Shown here: positions 9,589 to 18,900 of the stretch, piece after piece | Layout: every line of letters starts with the position of its first letter | Numbering within the stretch: the first letter of the stretch is position 1 | Made by a program: the position numbers and the translations under genes | NCBI RefSeq assembly: GCF_030689305.1 | Contig: NZ_JAUYVM010000006.1 | Span: 124,001 to 188,000, forward strand | Source of the DNA: Vibrio penaeicida | GTDB lineage: Bacteria; Pseudomonadota; Gammaproteobacteria; Enterobacterales; Vibrionaceae | Length of the DNA: 64,000 nucleotides | Direction of reading: 5' to 3' | The notes under the pieces: model-generated | What the model saw: only the letters and a program-made list of their open reading frames with translations | Database searches by the model: none | What the model was told of the DNA's origin: nothing

Positions 9589-10617
9589 TCAAAACGCTAA
9601 AACACCATCAGATTCTATCTGAACATTCACTTTTTGGTTGATATCTAACGCTTCAGAGGAACTGGCAATCAAACGTGTGCCATTGGCTTCAATGATGTAG
9701 CGGCAGTGATCACCCATAAATTGCTGCTCAAGAATATGAATACTGCTTTCACTATCAGCACTCACCTTAACGTGTTGAGGACGCAGCAGTAACTCACACT
9801 CTTGATCCATGTGAATCTCCGACTGAGCTAAAGCCCCTAATACGCCAAATGCGGTATCAAATTGATCGCTCGACAGGCGCTTCGCAGGCAGATAACTTCC
9901 TCCACCAAGGAAGTCCGCTACGAATTTACTGGAAGGTTGATAATACAACTCAGATGCGCTGCCAAACTGCTCAATTACGCCATTATTCATCACCGCCATT
10001 TTATCCGAGAAGGCAAACGCTTCTTCACGGCTATGCGTTACAAAGATCGCGGTTACGCCTTGAGCTTTAAAGATCTTACGTATTTCTCGGATCAATTCAT
10101 GACGCACTTGCGTATCGATATTTGAAAATGGTTCGTCTAGCAACAAAAGATCGGGCTTGTACGCCAATGAACGAGCGATAGCAACACGCTGCTGCTGACC
10201 ACCAGACAACTGATGAGGAAAACGATCGCCATATTCGTCCAATTTAACGAGTTTAAGCATTTCCGCTACCTTGCTCGTTTTATCGGCTTCATTGCTTGTA
10301 CGCAGTCCAAATCCTACATTTTGTTCCACAGTCAAATGAGGGAATAAGGCGTAATCTTGGAAAATCATGCCAATATTACGCTTTTCTGGTGGTACCCAAT
10401 CTTTACCATTATCAATGGTTTGGCAGTTAAGGGTCATCGTCCCACTCGCCAATGGAAGTAAACCTGCGATTGCTTTTAGCAGTGTTGTTTTGCCACAACC
10501 ACTCGCCCCAAGCAAACACACAATTTCACCATGTTCAACGGTCAAAGATAATGATTCCAGCACTGTCTGGGTTTGGTACTGACACGTCAGATTTTCAATT
10601 GTTAATGCACAACTCAT
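9589..10617 (-). CDS. fbpC: Ferric iron ABC transporter ATP-binding protein
   Basis: 342 residues. Walker A is GASGCGKTT, the signature LSGGQQQR, Walker B LLLLDEPFS, and the H-loop VTHSREEA. A C-terminal TOBE-like regulatory domain (about 240-342, ending in LLLRPQHVKVSAD and following strands) places it in the FbpC/PotA/CysA class. It drives Fe3+ import through FbpB. The ATG overlaps the fbpB stop (ATGA), so translation is probably coupled. Confidence 0.9.
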   Translation of the reverse strand: MSCALTIENLTCQYQTQTVLESLSLTVEHGEIVCLLGASGCGKTTLLKAIAGLLPLASGTMTLNCQTIDNGKDWVPPEKRNIGMIFQDYALFPHLTVEQNVGFGLRTSNEADKTSKVAEMLKLVKLDEYGDRFPHQLSGGQQQRVAIARSLAYKPDLLLLDEPFSNIDTQVRHELIREIRKIFKAQGVTAIFVTHSREEAFAFSDKMAVMNNGVIEQFGSASELYYQPSSKFVADFLGGGSYLPAKRLSSDQFDTAFGVLGALAQSEIHMDQECELLLRPQHVKVSADSESSIHILEQQFMGDHCRYIIEANGTRLIASSSEALDINQKVNVQIESDGVLAF

Positions 10618-12239
10618 CAGTGATTTTGCTCCAGTGAACGGTTAACCATAATCAAGGGGATAAGTCCCACAAGCACCAAAAGAACAGCCGGCATTGCCGC
10701 CAGCTCTAGCTGTTCGTCTGACGCGTAGTTAAAAACGTACGTTGCCAGTGTTTCAAAATTAAAAGGACGTAAAAGCAAGGAGGCATTGAGCTCTTTCATA
10801 CACTCAATAAAGACAAGCAACCCCGCAATCAATGCACCACGTCTAACTAATGGCAGATGGATTTTTCTAAGCATTTCGTTGGCATTGCAACCCATCGTGC
10901 GTGTCGCCATATCCAAAGAAGGCGATATCTTGTTCATACTGCTTTCAACGCTACCTATCGCAACAGCCGAGAATCGAACTACCATGGCAAAAATGAGCGC
11001 AAACATAGAACCAGAAAGCAATAACCCCGGTGGGGTAAATTCCATCCATTTTGCAAAGTCGTTGATGCCATGCTCTACCGTGTTAACAAAGGTCATAACA
11101 CCAATGGCAAGGACTGTTCCGGGCACTGCATAACCCATTGAAGAAAAGCGCATCGACATAACACTGTTTCTTCCTGGGTTGACTCGCTGGCAGAAGTTCA
11201 CAATTAGGGCGACAGCCACACCAAACACAGCCGCAGTCAATGACACCTGTAGGCTATTCAATGAATATTGGCGAAATTCATCTGTCCAACTTTGTGCAAA
11301 ATAGGTATACGCGTAAGAACACAATTGAAGAAGCGGTAAAATAAATGCGGCTGAGACCAATCCCCAGCACCACACTAAAGCTGCCCATTTCTTCCAACCT
11401 TGAAGTTCGTACCTAACATCTTCATGGCTATTAAAATGGGTTTGAAACAACTTTTGTCTGCGGCGACTGTAGCGCTCTGCACTGATCAATAAGATCACAA
11501 CCATTAGCATGATAGAAGATATCTTAGCGGCTGCGGGCAATTCTGAATGATCTAGCCACGTATCATAGACAGCGGTTGTTAACGTATGAACAGCAAAGTA
11601 GTTTACGGTACCAAAATCGCCGATGGTTTCCATCGCAACAAGTGAAAGCCCCACCGCAATGGAAGGTCTTGCCAACGGCATAGAAATTCGAAAGAAGCTA
11701 GTAATAGGCGAGCATTTAAGCAAGCGAGCAGATTGAAGCAACGAAACATTCTGCTCCATAAAAGCAGCGCGCCCCAAAAGGTATACGTAAGGGTATAAAA
11801 CCAAAGCAAGAATAATAACAGCGCCAGTCAGAGTTCGAATATCGGGAAACCAATACTCCCCCGGTCCCCACCCCGTCAGATCCCTTAGTAACATCTGAAT
11901 GGGTCCTGGAAAATCAAACCAGTCCGTATAGACGTAGGCAACAATGTAACTTGGCATTGCTAATGGAAGTACCAATGCCCATTGCAGAATTTTTTCAGTC
12001 GGAAGCTTACACATGGCCATGAGCCATGCGCTGGGAACACCGAGTAAAATCGAAAGCAGCATAACAAAAGCAACAAGTTTTATAGTGTTTGCTATATAGA
12101 TTGGCAGAACGGTGCTCATCAGATGCGGAAAGATTTCCGATGGACCGATGGACATATAAAAAATGGCAATTATTGGTAGTGCCAACAGCCCAGCAACACT
12201 CCAGCTGCTGATTTTCCAAGTAGTATGATTTTCTTTCAT
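10617..12239 (-). CDS. fbpB: Ferric iron ABC transporter permease (fused double permease)
   Basis: 540 residues with about twelve hydrophobic segments in two homologous halves, each containing a permease EAA-like loop (one near ARLLKCSPITSFFRISMPLARP, the other near MGCNANEMLRKIHLPLVRRG). This is the fused FbpB/SfuB form in which one protein supplies both membrane domains. Inner membrane. It lies between the binding protein gene and the ATPase gene; a 260-bp gap separates it from fbpA, so the periplasmic protein is probably made in excess. Confidence 0.9.
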   Translation of the reverse strand: MKENHTTWKISSWSVAGLLALPIIAIFYMSIGPSEIFPHLMSTVLPIYIANTIKLVAFVMLLSILLGVPSAWLMAMCKLPTEKILQWALVLPLAMPSYIVAYVYTDWFDFPGPIQMLLRDLTGWGPGEYWFPDIRTLTGAVIILALVLYPYVYLLGRAAFMEQNVSLLQSARLLKCSPITSFFRISMPLARPSIAVGLSLVAMETIGDFGTVNYFAVHTLTTAVYDTWLDHSELPAAAKISSIMLMVVILLISAERYSRRRQKLFQTHFNSHEDVRYELQGWKKWAALVWCWGLVSAAFILPLLQLCSYAYTYFAQSWTDEFRQYSLNSLQVSLTAAVFGVAVALIVNFCQRVNPGRNSVMSMRFSSMGYAVPGTVLAIGVMTFVNTVEHGINDFAKWMEFTPPGLLLSGSMFALIFAMVVRFSAVAIGSVESSMNKISPSLDMATRTMGCNANEMLRKIHLPLVRRGALIAGLLVFIECMKELNASLLLRPFNFETLATYVFNYASDEQLELAAMPAVLLVLVGLIPLIMVNRSLEQNH

Positions 12240-12361
12240 TGCCTAACGACTTCAAAGCAATATAAAGCTCTTTTCACTTCATATCCCTTTTAAAAAATGC
12301 GGTAATTAGGAAAGTATATCAAAACGACTCTCATTTTGCTTTTTAATCCCTAAAAACTAAC

Positions 12362-12436
12362 AAAGCCATCATTAACAATGAAATGAGTCAGCAACATCTT
12401 AGAGTTACTACTATCTGCACTGTTTATGATGGCTTT
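12362..12436. other. Long-loop inverted repeat between fbpA and fbpB
   Basis: An 11-bp perfect inverted repeat (12362-12372 with 12426-12436) enclosing 53 bases. No clear T-run follows on the minus strand. It could be a 3'-end stabilising structure that sets fbpA above fbpBC. A weak Fur-like stretch near 12322-12340 is also present in the same gap. Confidence 0.4.
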
Positions 12437-12499
12437 AAAAAGCATTTACTCAATCAAGAAAAGTTAATAAAACCTAACAGATTGAGCAAAAGTTTCGAA

Positions 12500-13513
12500 T
12501 TACAGGTCGAATTTAACTTCGTCTAGAAGTTTGATCGCTTTAGAGTGGTTGCCTGCGATTTCTTCAAGAGAGATAGTATCTGCTTTGAAGTCACCCCAAG
12601 ATGCAACTAGCTCAGAACGCTTAACACCTTCTTTAACTGGGTATTCAAAGTTTACTTCCGCGTACATAGCCTGAGCTTTGTTTTCTGTTAGGAATTCCAT
12701 CAACTTCTTAGCATTCGCTTTATTTGGCGAGTGCTTAGCCATAGCCATACCACTGATGTTTACGTGAGTACCCGCTGCTTTTTGGTTAGGGAAGTTAATG
12801 TAAACCGCTTCAGCCCAAGCAAGTTGATCTTTGTTGTTTACCATCTTGCCAAGGTAGTAGCTGTTACCCAAAGATACGTCACATAGACCTTCTTTGATTG
12901 CTTTAACTTGTGCACGGTCGTTACCTTGAGGTTTACGTGCTAGGTTAGCTTTAACGCCTTCCAACCAAGTTTTCGTTGCCGCTTCACCTTTATGAGCAAT
13001 CATAGAAGAGATAAGAGATACGTTGTAAGGGTGCTTACCGCTACGAGTACAAATCTTGCCTTTAAATTGTGGCTTAGCAAGATCTTCGTAAGTGAAGTCT
13101 TCACCTAGTTTGCCAACGCGCTCACGAGAAGAGTAAACATTACGAGTACGTGTTGTGATACCAAACCACTCATTGTTGTTATCTTGATACTGAGCTGGAA
13201 TGTTCGCTTCAATCACGTCGCTGTTTACAGATTGTACAAGACCTTTTTTAGACAATTCAGCAAGGCGGCTGATGTCTACAGTCAGAATAACGTCTGCTGG
13301 GCTGTACTCACCTTCTTGAGCTAGCTTTTCAGCCAAACCTTTCTTTGCAAACTTAACGTTGACTTTAATACCGGTTTCTTTAGTGAACTCTTTGAACATA
13401 GGTTCAACCAAGAAAGGCTGACGGTAAGAGTATACGTTAACTTCTTCAGCGGCCATTGCAGAAGGAGCAACCACACCACACGCAATGGCGGAAAGGGTTA
13501 GCAATTTTTTCAT
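12500..13513 (-). CDS. fbpA: Periplasmic ferric iron-binding protein
   Basis: 337 residues with a classic Sec signal peptide (KK, hydrophobic core, cleavage after SAMA). The mature protein begins EEVNVYSYRQPFLVEP, the family opening of FbpA/FutA Fe3+-binding proteins, and has the Tyr-rich C-lobe segment NSYYLGKM that carries iron-coordinating tyrosines. I chose the ATG at 13513, preceded by AAAGGA; a longer frame to 13645 would run through the promoter and Fur box and lose the signal peptide position. It binds Fe3+ in the periplasm and hands it to FbpBC. Confidence 0.93.
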   Translation of the reverse strand: MKKLLTLSAIACGVVAPSAMAAEEVNVYSYRQPFLVEPMFKEFTKETGIKVNVKFAKKGLAEKLAQEGEYSPADVILTVDISRLAELSKKGLVQSVNSDVIEANIPAQYQDNNNEWFGITTRTRNVYSSRERVGKLGEDFTYEDLAKPQFKGKICTRSGKHPYNVSLISSMIAHKGEAATKTWLEGVKANLARKPQGNDRAQVKAIKEGLCDVSLGNSYYLGKMVNNKDQLAWAEAVYINFPNQKAAGTHVNISGMAMAKHSPNKANAKKLMEFLTENKAQAMYAEVNFEYPVKEGVKRSELVASWGDFKADTISLEEIAGNHSKAIKLLDEVKFDL

Positions 13514-13534
13514 CGTATTCGTCCTTTGTGAAAG

Positions 13535-13553
13535 CATAATGATAATGTTTATC
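13535..13553 (-). promoter_or_regulatory. Fur box
   Basis: A 19-bp site matching the classic Fur consensus at 15 positions by eye. It sits just downstream of the -10, over the expected transcription start, a position that represses when iron is available. Confidence 0.75.
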
Positions 13554-13562
13554 AGTCGCCTT

Positions 13563-13590
13563 ATTATATTCAAACGAATCTCATTGACAA
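13563..13590 (-). promoter_or_regulatory. fbpA sigma-70 promoter
   Basis: On the minus strand a TTGTCA -35 (13590-13585) and a perfect TATAAT -10 (13568-13563) are separated by 16 bases, about 50 bases before the fbpA start. Confidence 0.75.
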
Positions 13591-13699
13591 TCATCCATTC
13601 TGTATCTAGATCAAAAAAACCTGTCATTTCTGACAGGTTTATCATTAATTTGGTAACGATATGTTTCGTCTCAATTTTATTTCACTGATACAAACACTT

Positions 13700-14929
13700 T
13701 TATTTTACAGAGACAAACTCAGGATATGCCCCTACTCCACAGTCGTGCATGTCCATACCTTCAAGCTCTTCTTCTTCCGTCACTCGGATGCCCATTGTTA
13801 CTTTCAGAACATACCAAACCACTAAGCTTGCTCCGAATACCCAAGCAAAGATAACCGCAGCACCAAGTAGCTGGGTTGAAAAAGCGGCATCTGCGTTACT
13901 CACTGGTACCATCATCAAACCAAACAGACCACAAACGCCATGCACTGAAATTGCGCCTACAGGGTCATCTATTTTCACTTTGTCCATCGCAACAATACTG
14001 AACACCACTAATGCACCGGCAGCTACGCCGATTCCAACAGCAACCAGTGGAGAAGGAGACAATGGATCCGCTGTGATAGCGACTAGACCCGCTAACGCAC
14101 CGTTTAACACCATGGTTAAGTCTGCTTTGCCCCAAGTCGTTTTACACACAAGCAGTGCTGCGATTGCTCCAGCTGCTGCGGCTGCATTGGTGTTCAGGAA
14201 GATTTGACCTACCGCGGTCGCATTTTCAAAGTCCGACACCATCAATTGAGAGCCACCGTTAAATCCAAACCAGCCGAACCATAAGATAAATGTACCCAAT
14301 GTAGCAAGAGGCATGTTTGAACCTGGAATTGGGTAGATTTCACCATTTTTACCATATTTACCTTTACGCGCACCAAGCAATACTACGCCAGCTAAAGCTG
14401 CAGCTGCACCCGCCATGTGCACGATGCCAGAGCCTGCAAAATCACTGAAGCCTGCTTCTGACAAGAAACCACCTCCCCAAGTCCAGTAACCTTCCATTGG
14501 GTAAATAAACGCAGTTAATACAACGGAGAAAATCAAGAATGACCAAAGCTTCATTCGCTCAGCCACCGCCCCTGACACAACCGACATGGCGGTAGCAACG
14601 AACACCACTTGGAAAAAGAAATCAGACTCAAGAGAGTGATCTGCACCTTCACCTTGAGTGCCAATCAATGCGCCAAATGATGGCAACCAACCACCTTCAG
14701 CATTGTCTATGTACATAACGTGATAACCAACCAACAAGAATGTTGTACAGGCAATCGCGTACAAGCAGATATTTTTGGTCAAAATCTCGGTGGTATTTTT
14801 TGAGCGAACCAATCCCGCTTCTAACATGGCAAAGCCAGCGGCCATCCACATAACCAACGCACCTGAAATGAGAAAGAAAAAGGTGTCCAGTGCATATCTG
14901 AGTTCGGCTACAGTTACTGATAATTCCAT
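13700..14929 (-). CDS. amtB: Ammonium transporter
   Basis: 409 residues, about eleven transmembrane segments. The conserved ammonium-channel region FAGSGIVHMAGAAAAL with the first pore His, and the second His in SVHGVCGLFG, are present, as is the family's Phe/Trp-rich vestibule sequence FILWFGWFGFNGG. The C-terminus ends with a cytoplasmic tail that GlnK can block. It lies 18 bases after glnK, the universal glnK-amtB pairing, and should be induced together with it under nitrogen limitation. Confidence 0.95.
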   Translation of the reverse strand: MELSVTVAELRYALDTFFFLISGALVMWMAAGFAMLEAGLVRSKNTTEILTKNICLYAIACTTFLLVGYHVMYIDNAEGGWLPSFGALIGTQGEGADHSLESDFFFQVVFVATAMSVVSGAVAERMKLWSFLIFSVVLTAFIYPMEGYWTWGGGFLSEAGFSDFAGSGIVHMAGAAAALAGVVLLGARKGKYGKNGEIYPIPGSNMPLATLGTFILWFGWFGFNGGSQLMVSDFENATAVGQIFLNTNAAAAAGAIAALLVCKTTWGKADLTMVLNGALAGLVAITADPLSPSPLVAVGIGVAAGALVVFSIVAMDKVKIDDPVGAISVHGVCGLFGLMMVPVSNADAAFSTQLLGAAVIFAWVFGASLVVWYVLKVTMGIRVTEEEELEGMDMHDCGVGAYPEFVSVK

Positions 14930-14947
14930 AATAAAGTCCTCAATTCC

Positions 14948-15352
<405 letters not shown>

Positions 15353-15392
15353 CTAACAGGCTGATTATAAAGAATTAAAATACTTTCAATGA

Positions 15393-15433
15393 TCAAACAA
15401 AAAAGAGGATGCACAACATTAGTGCATCCTCTT
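15393..15433 (-). terminator. Terminator of yacL
   Basis: A perfect 12-bp stem (15403-15414 with 15422-15433), 7-base loop, and a T-run on the minus strand. It ends the yacL transcript before the glnK promoter. Confidence 0.85.
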
Positions 15434-15506
15434 CCCGAATTTGAAGCAGAGCTCAATCATTTCCCCATTTTGGGGACAGGGTAATGAAAAGCTGAAATTT
15501 GGAGTG

Positions 15507-15875
15507 TTAGTAAGACTTCACGAAATCCTTCCACGCCTTGACCAAATCAACAAAATCTTCAAAGCCACAACTCGCACTACTCTCACTTTCGTAAAGGTGC
15601 ATATCTGGCTCATCGCATTCAGGTTGATAAGCAAAACCGTTTTCTTGAATAGTCACTTCTTCACGGGTGATCAAGACGCTGATCTCTCGCCCTTCGATTT
15701 TGTCTTCATGATGCTGACCATCAATCATCCACTCAAGCCTTTGCAAAATACCGTCAATCACACTGATTTGAGCGTTCACCTCTTCTTGAAGCCAACGTCC
15801 TACGATCTCATGTCCCATACTGCATTTAACTAAATAGTCTCCAGTCAGACTGTTCTTTGTGAATTGATATTCCAT
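15507..15875 (-). CDS. yacL: YacL family protein (UPF0231)
   Basis: 122 residues with the opening MEYQFTKNSLTGDYLVKCSMGHE typical of the small YacL/UPF0231 family, and acidic throughout. No membrane segment or known catalytic motif. It lies just downstream of acnB, as yacL does in Escherichia coli. Function unknown. Confidence 0.85.
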   Translation of the reverse strand: MEYQFTKNSLTGDYLVKCSMGHEIVGRWLQEEVNAQISVIDGILQRLEWMIDGQHHEDKIEGREISVLITREEVTIQENGFAYQPECDEPDMHLYESESSASCGFEDFVDLVKAWKDFVKSY

Positions 15876-16002
15876 GGCGCTTTACTCGCAAAATCTTGAG
15901 GGAGCGGAGTGTACCACTATGCCAACGACGAATCGAAGCTCGCCTAGTAGTAATTTTAGAAAAAATGCCAAAGATAGGTGAATCGATAGTGAGATAAGTA
16001 AG

Positions 16003-16034
16003 AAGAAACAAAAAAACACCCCTTTCGGGGCGTT
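16003..16034 (-). terminator. Terminator of acnB
   Basis: 8-bp GC-rich stem with one wobble pair (16015-16022/16027-16034), 4-base loop, followed on the minus strand by seven T's. Confidence 0.85.
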
Positions 16035-16062
16035 CTTAATTTAAGGTTTTACTTCAGTAAGC

Positions 16063-18651
16063 TTATGCAGGCTCTTGGAAGATAACTGTGTCTGCTTTTT
16101 CCGTGTACTGTCCCATCTTGTGGAAGTTTAGGTAACGGTAAGTGTCCGCAGCAGTCGCATCGATTTGCTTAGCGTACTCTAGGTATTCCTCTTTTGAAGG
16201 AATATGTCCAAGTATCGCACCTACCGCAGCAAGCTCTGCAGACGCTAGGTATACATCAGCACCTGTACCTAAACGGTTCGGGAAGTTACGAGTAGATGTA
16301 GACATAACAGTCGCTTTATCTGCTACACGTGCTTGGTTACCCATACACAAAGAACAGCCTGGTGTTTCAATACGAACCCCAGCACGACCATAAATACCGT
16401 AGTACCCTTCTTCCGTTAGCTGATCACGGTCCATTTTCGTTGGTGGTGCAATCCACAAACGTGTATCCAACTGACCATTATGCTTATCAAGCAATTTACC
16501 CGCAGCACGGAAGTGTCCGATGTTCGTCATGCACGAACCAATGAATACTTCATCAATATTGGTACCCTGAACTTCGGACAACAAACGAGCGTCATCTGGG
16601 TCATTTGGTGCACAAAGGATTGGCTCACTGATATCCGCTAAGTCGATTTCGATAACATGTGCGTATTCCGCATCATCATCAGCTTCCATCAACTCAGGTT
16701 TCGCTAGCCACTCTTCCATTGCAGTAACACGGCGTTCGATCGTACGTACATCGCCGTATCCTTCAGAAATCATCCATTTAAGCATGGTGATGTTAGAGTT
16801 TAAGTACTCTTCGATGGATTCTTGAGACAGTTTAACTGCACAACCAGCCGCAGAGCGCTCTGCTGAGGCATCTGATAACTCAAACGCTTGCTCTACGGTT
16901 AGATGTTCAACACCTTCAATTTCAAGCACACGACCTGAGAATTCGTTGATCTTACCCGCTTTTTCAACTGTCAAAAGACCTTGTTGAATTGCGTAGTAAG
17001 GAATCGCATGTACTAGGTCACGAAGCGTAATACCTGGTTGCATGTCGCCTTTAAAGCGTACCAAAATAGACTCTGGCATATCCAGAGGCATTACCCCTGT
17101 AGCGGCTGCAAATGCAACCAAACCAGAACCCGCAGGGAATGAAATACCAAGAGGGAAACGCGTATGTGAATCACCACCTGTACCAACAGTATCAGGTAGA
17201 AGCATACGGTTTAACCATGAGTGGATAACACCATCACCAGGACGCAGTGATACACCAGCTCGGTTCATGATGAAGTCTGGCAATGTATGGTGCGTATTCA
17301 CATCAACAGGTTTCGGGTATGCCGAAGTGTGACAGAATGACTGCATAACCAAGTCAGCCGAGAAGCCAAGACACGCCAAGTCTTTCAATTCATCACGAGT
17401 CATAGGACCGGTTGTATCTTGAGAGCCAACCGTTGTCATCTTAGGCTCACAGTATTGACCTGCACGTACACCTTCTACGCCACATGCCTTACCCACCATC
17501 TTCTGAGCTAACGTATAGCCTTTATCAGAAGCAGAAGGATCAATTGGCTTCGCGAACAAATCGGTGTCTGCAAGACCAAGAGATGCACGAGCACGGCTTG
17601 TTAAGCCACGACCAATGATTAATGGAATACGACCACCAGCACGCACTTCATCCAGTAGAACTTTACTCAATTCAAAGCTTGAGATTTCAGCGCCGTTTTT
17701 GTGTACAACACCTTCGTATGGGAAGATATCGATGATATCGCCCATGTTCATTTCTTGTACGTCGAGTTCAATTGGTAATGCACCTGAATCTTCCATTGTG
17801 TTGTAGAAGATTGGAGCAATTTTGCCACCTAAACAAACACCTCCGGTGCGCTTGTTTGGAACAAAAGGAATGTCTTCACCCATGAACCAAAGAACAGAGT
17901 TAGTCGCCGATTTACGAGATGAACCAGTACCAACAACGTCACCGACATAAGCTAACTGAATACCATCTTTTTGCAGCTCTTCGATTTGCTTGAGCGGACC
18001 AACGTTACCCTGATCATCAGGTTTGATACCGTCTCGCTCCATCTTCAGCATCGCTTTAGCGTGCACAGGAATATCGGGACGAGACCATGCATCAGGGGCC
18101 GGAGACAAGTCATCGGTGTTCGTTTCACCCGAGACTTTAAACACTTTAACGGTAATTTTTTCCGCGACTTTTTCTTTCGACGTAAACCAGTCAGCATCAG
18201 CCCATGCTTGAAGAACTTGCTGAGCAGAAGTATTGCCTGCTTTCGCTTTCTCTTCAACGTCATAGAATGCATCAAACATTAATAATGTATGAGAAAGTGC
18301 TTTTACAGCGATTGGGGCTAAATCGGCATCTTCTAGTAAAGAAACCAGTGATTCAATGTTGTATCCACCCTGCATTGTACCCAGAAGTTCTGCCGCTTTT
18401 TCACGACTGACTAACGGGGACGTTACTTCACTTTTAGTGATTGCGGTTAGGAAGCCTGCTTTAACGTATGCAGCTTCGTCTACACCTGGCGGAATACGAT
18501 TTTCTAGAAGGTTAATAAGGAAAGCTTCTTCGCCTGCTGGCGGATTTTTTAATAATTCTACAAGTCCCGCGACTTGTTCAGCATCAAGGGGTCTAGGTAC
18601 AACTCCTTCTGCGGCACGCTCTTCGACGTGTTTACGGTAGGCTTCAAGCAC
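16063..18651 (-). CDS. acnB: Bifunctional aconitate hydratase 2 / 2-methylisocitrate dehydratase
   Basis: 862 residues, the AcnB length. The N-terminal HEAT-like domain begins [16 protein letters not shown], followed by the swivel domain and the three aconitase core domains. The [4Fe-4S] ligands are one Cys in GSCMTNIGH and two in CSLCMGNQ. It interconverts citrate and isocitrate in the TCA cycle; apo-AcnB also binds mRNA in related bacteria. The start codon is GTG at 18651, preceded by GAGGAATGAGTC and fixed by homology of the N-terminus. Cytosolic. Confidence 0.96.
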   Translation of the reverse strand: MLEAYRKHVEERAAEGVVPRPLDAEQVAGLVELLKNPPAGEEAFLINLLENRIPPGVDEAAYVKAGFLTAITKSEVTSPLVSREKAAELLGTMQGGYNIESLVSLLEDADLAPIAVKALSHTLLMFDAFYDVEEKAKAGNTSAQQVLQAWADADWFTSKEKVAEKITVKVFKVSGETNTDDLSPAPDAWSRPDIPVHAKAMLKMERDGIKPDDQGNVGPLKQIEELQKDGIQLAYVGDVVGTGSSRKSATNSVLWFMGEDIPFVPNKRTGGVCLGGKIAPIFYNTMEDSGALPIELDVQEMNMGDIIDIFPYEGVVHKNGAEISSFELSKVLLDEVRAGGRIPLIIGRGLTSRARASLGLADTDLFAKPIDPSASDKGYTLAQKMVGKACGVEGVRAGQYCEPKMTTVGSQDTTGPMTRDELKDLACLGFSADLVMQSFCHTSAYPKPVDVNTHHTLPDFIMNRAGVSLRPGDGVIHSWLNRMLLPDTVGTGGDSHTRFPLGISFPAGSGLVAFAAATGVMPLDMPESILVRFKGDMQPGITLRDLVHAIPYYAIQQGLLTVEKAGKINEFSGRVLEIEGVEHLTVEQAFELSDASAERSAAGCAVKLSQESIEEYLNSNITMLKWMISEGYGDVRTIERRVTAMEEWLAKPELMEADDDAEYAHVIEIDLADISEPILCAPNDPDDARLLSEVQGTNIDEVFIGSCMTNIGHFRAAGKLLDKHNGQLDTRLWIAPPTKMDRDQLTEEGYYGIYGRAGVRIETPGCSLCMGNQARVADKATVMSTSTRNFPNRLGTGADVYLASAELAAVGAILGHIPSKEEYLEYAKQIDATAADTYRYLNFHKMGQYTEKADTVIFQEPA

Positions 18652-18900
18652 GACTCATTCCTCTCATTGCGGTTTGACCTCCCTTGTGATCAAGAAGTAC
18701 AAACATCCTTGGAAAAACTTGGCTGCCTTGCCGCTTTTATTATGAATAGTCTTATTCTGATTCTTAATAATCAACAGCGGCATAGGGCCAAACTGTGGGG
18801 TGGAGAATAGCAAATTTAACTTAAAATTAAAATCTTATCATTTTGACCAACATAGCAACTTGAGACTAAAGTTCTATGAATATGGTTGAATTATTTTGAA

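Noticed and set aside
13514..13645. Longer fbpA start at 13645
   Set aside because: It would include the promoter and Fur box in the coding region and bury the signal peptide.
13749..14207. 152-codon plus-strand ORF opposite amtB
   Set aside because: Shadow frame; Ser/Thr/Ala-rich composition of a reversed membrane gene and no ribosome site.
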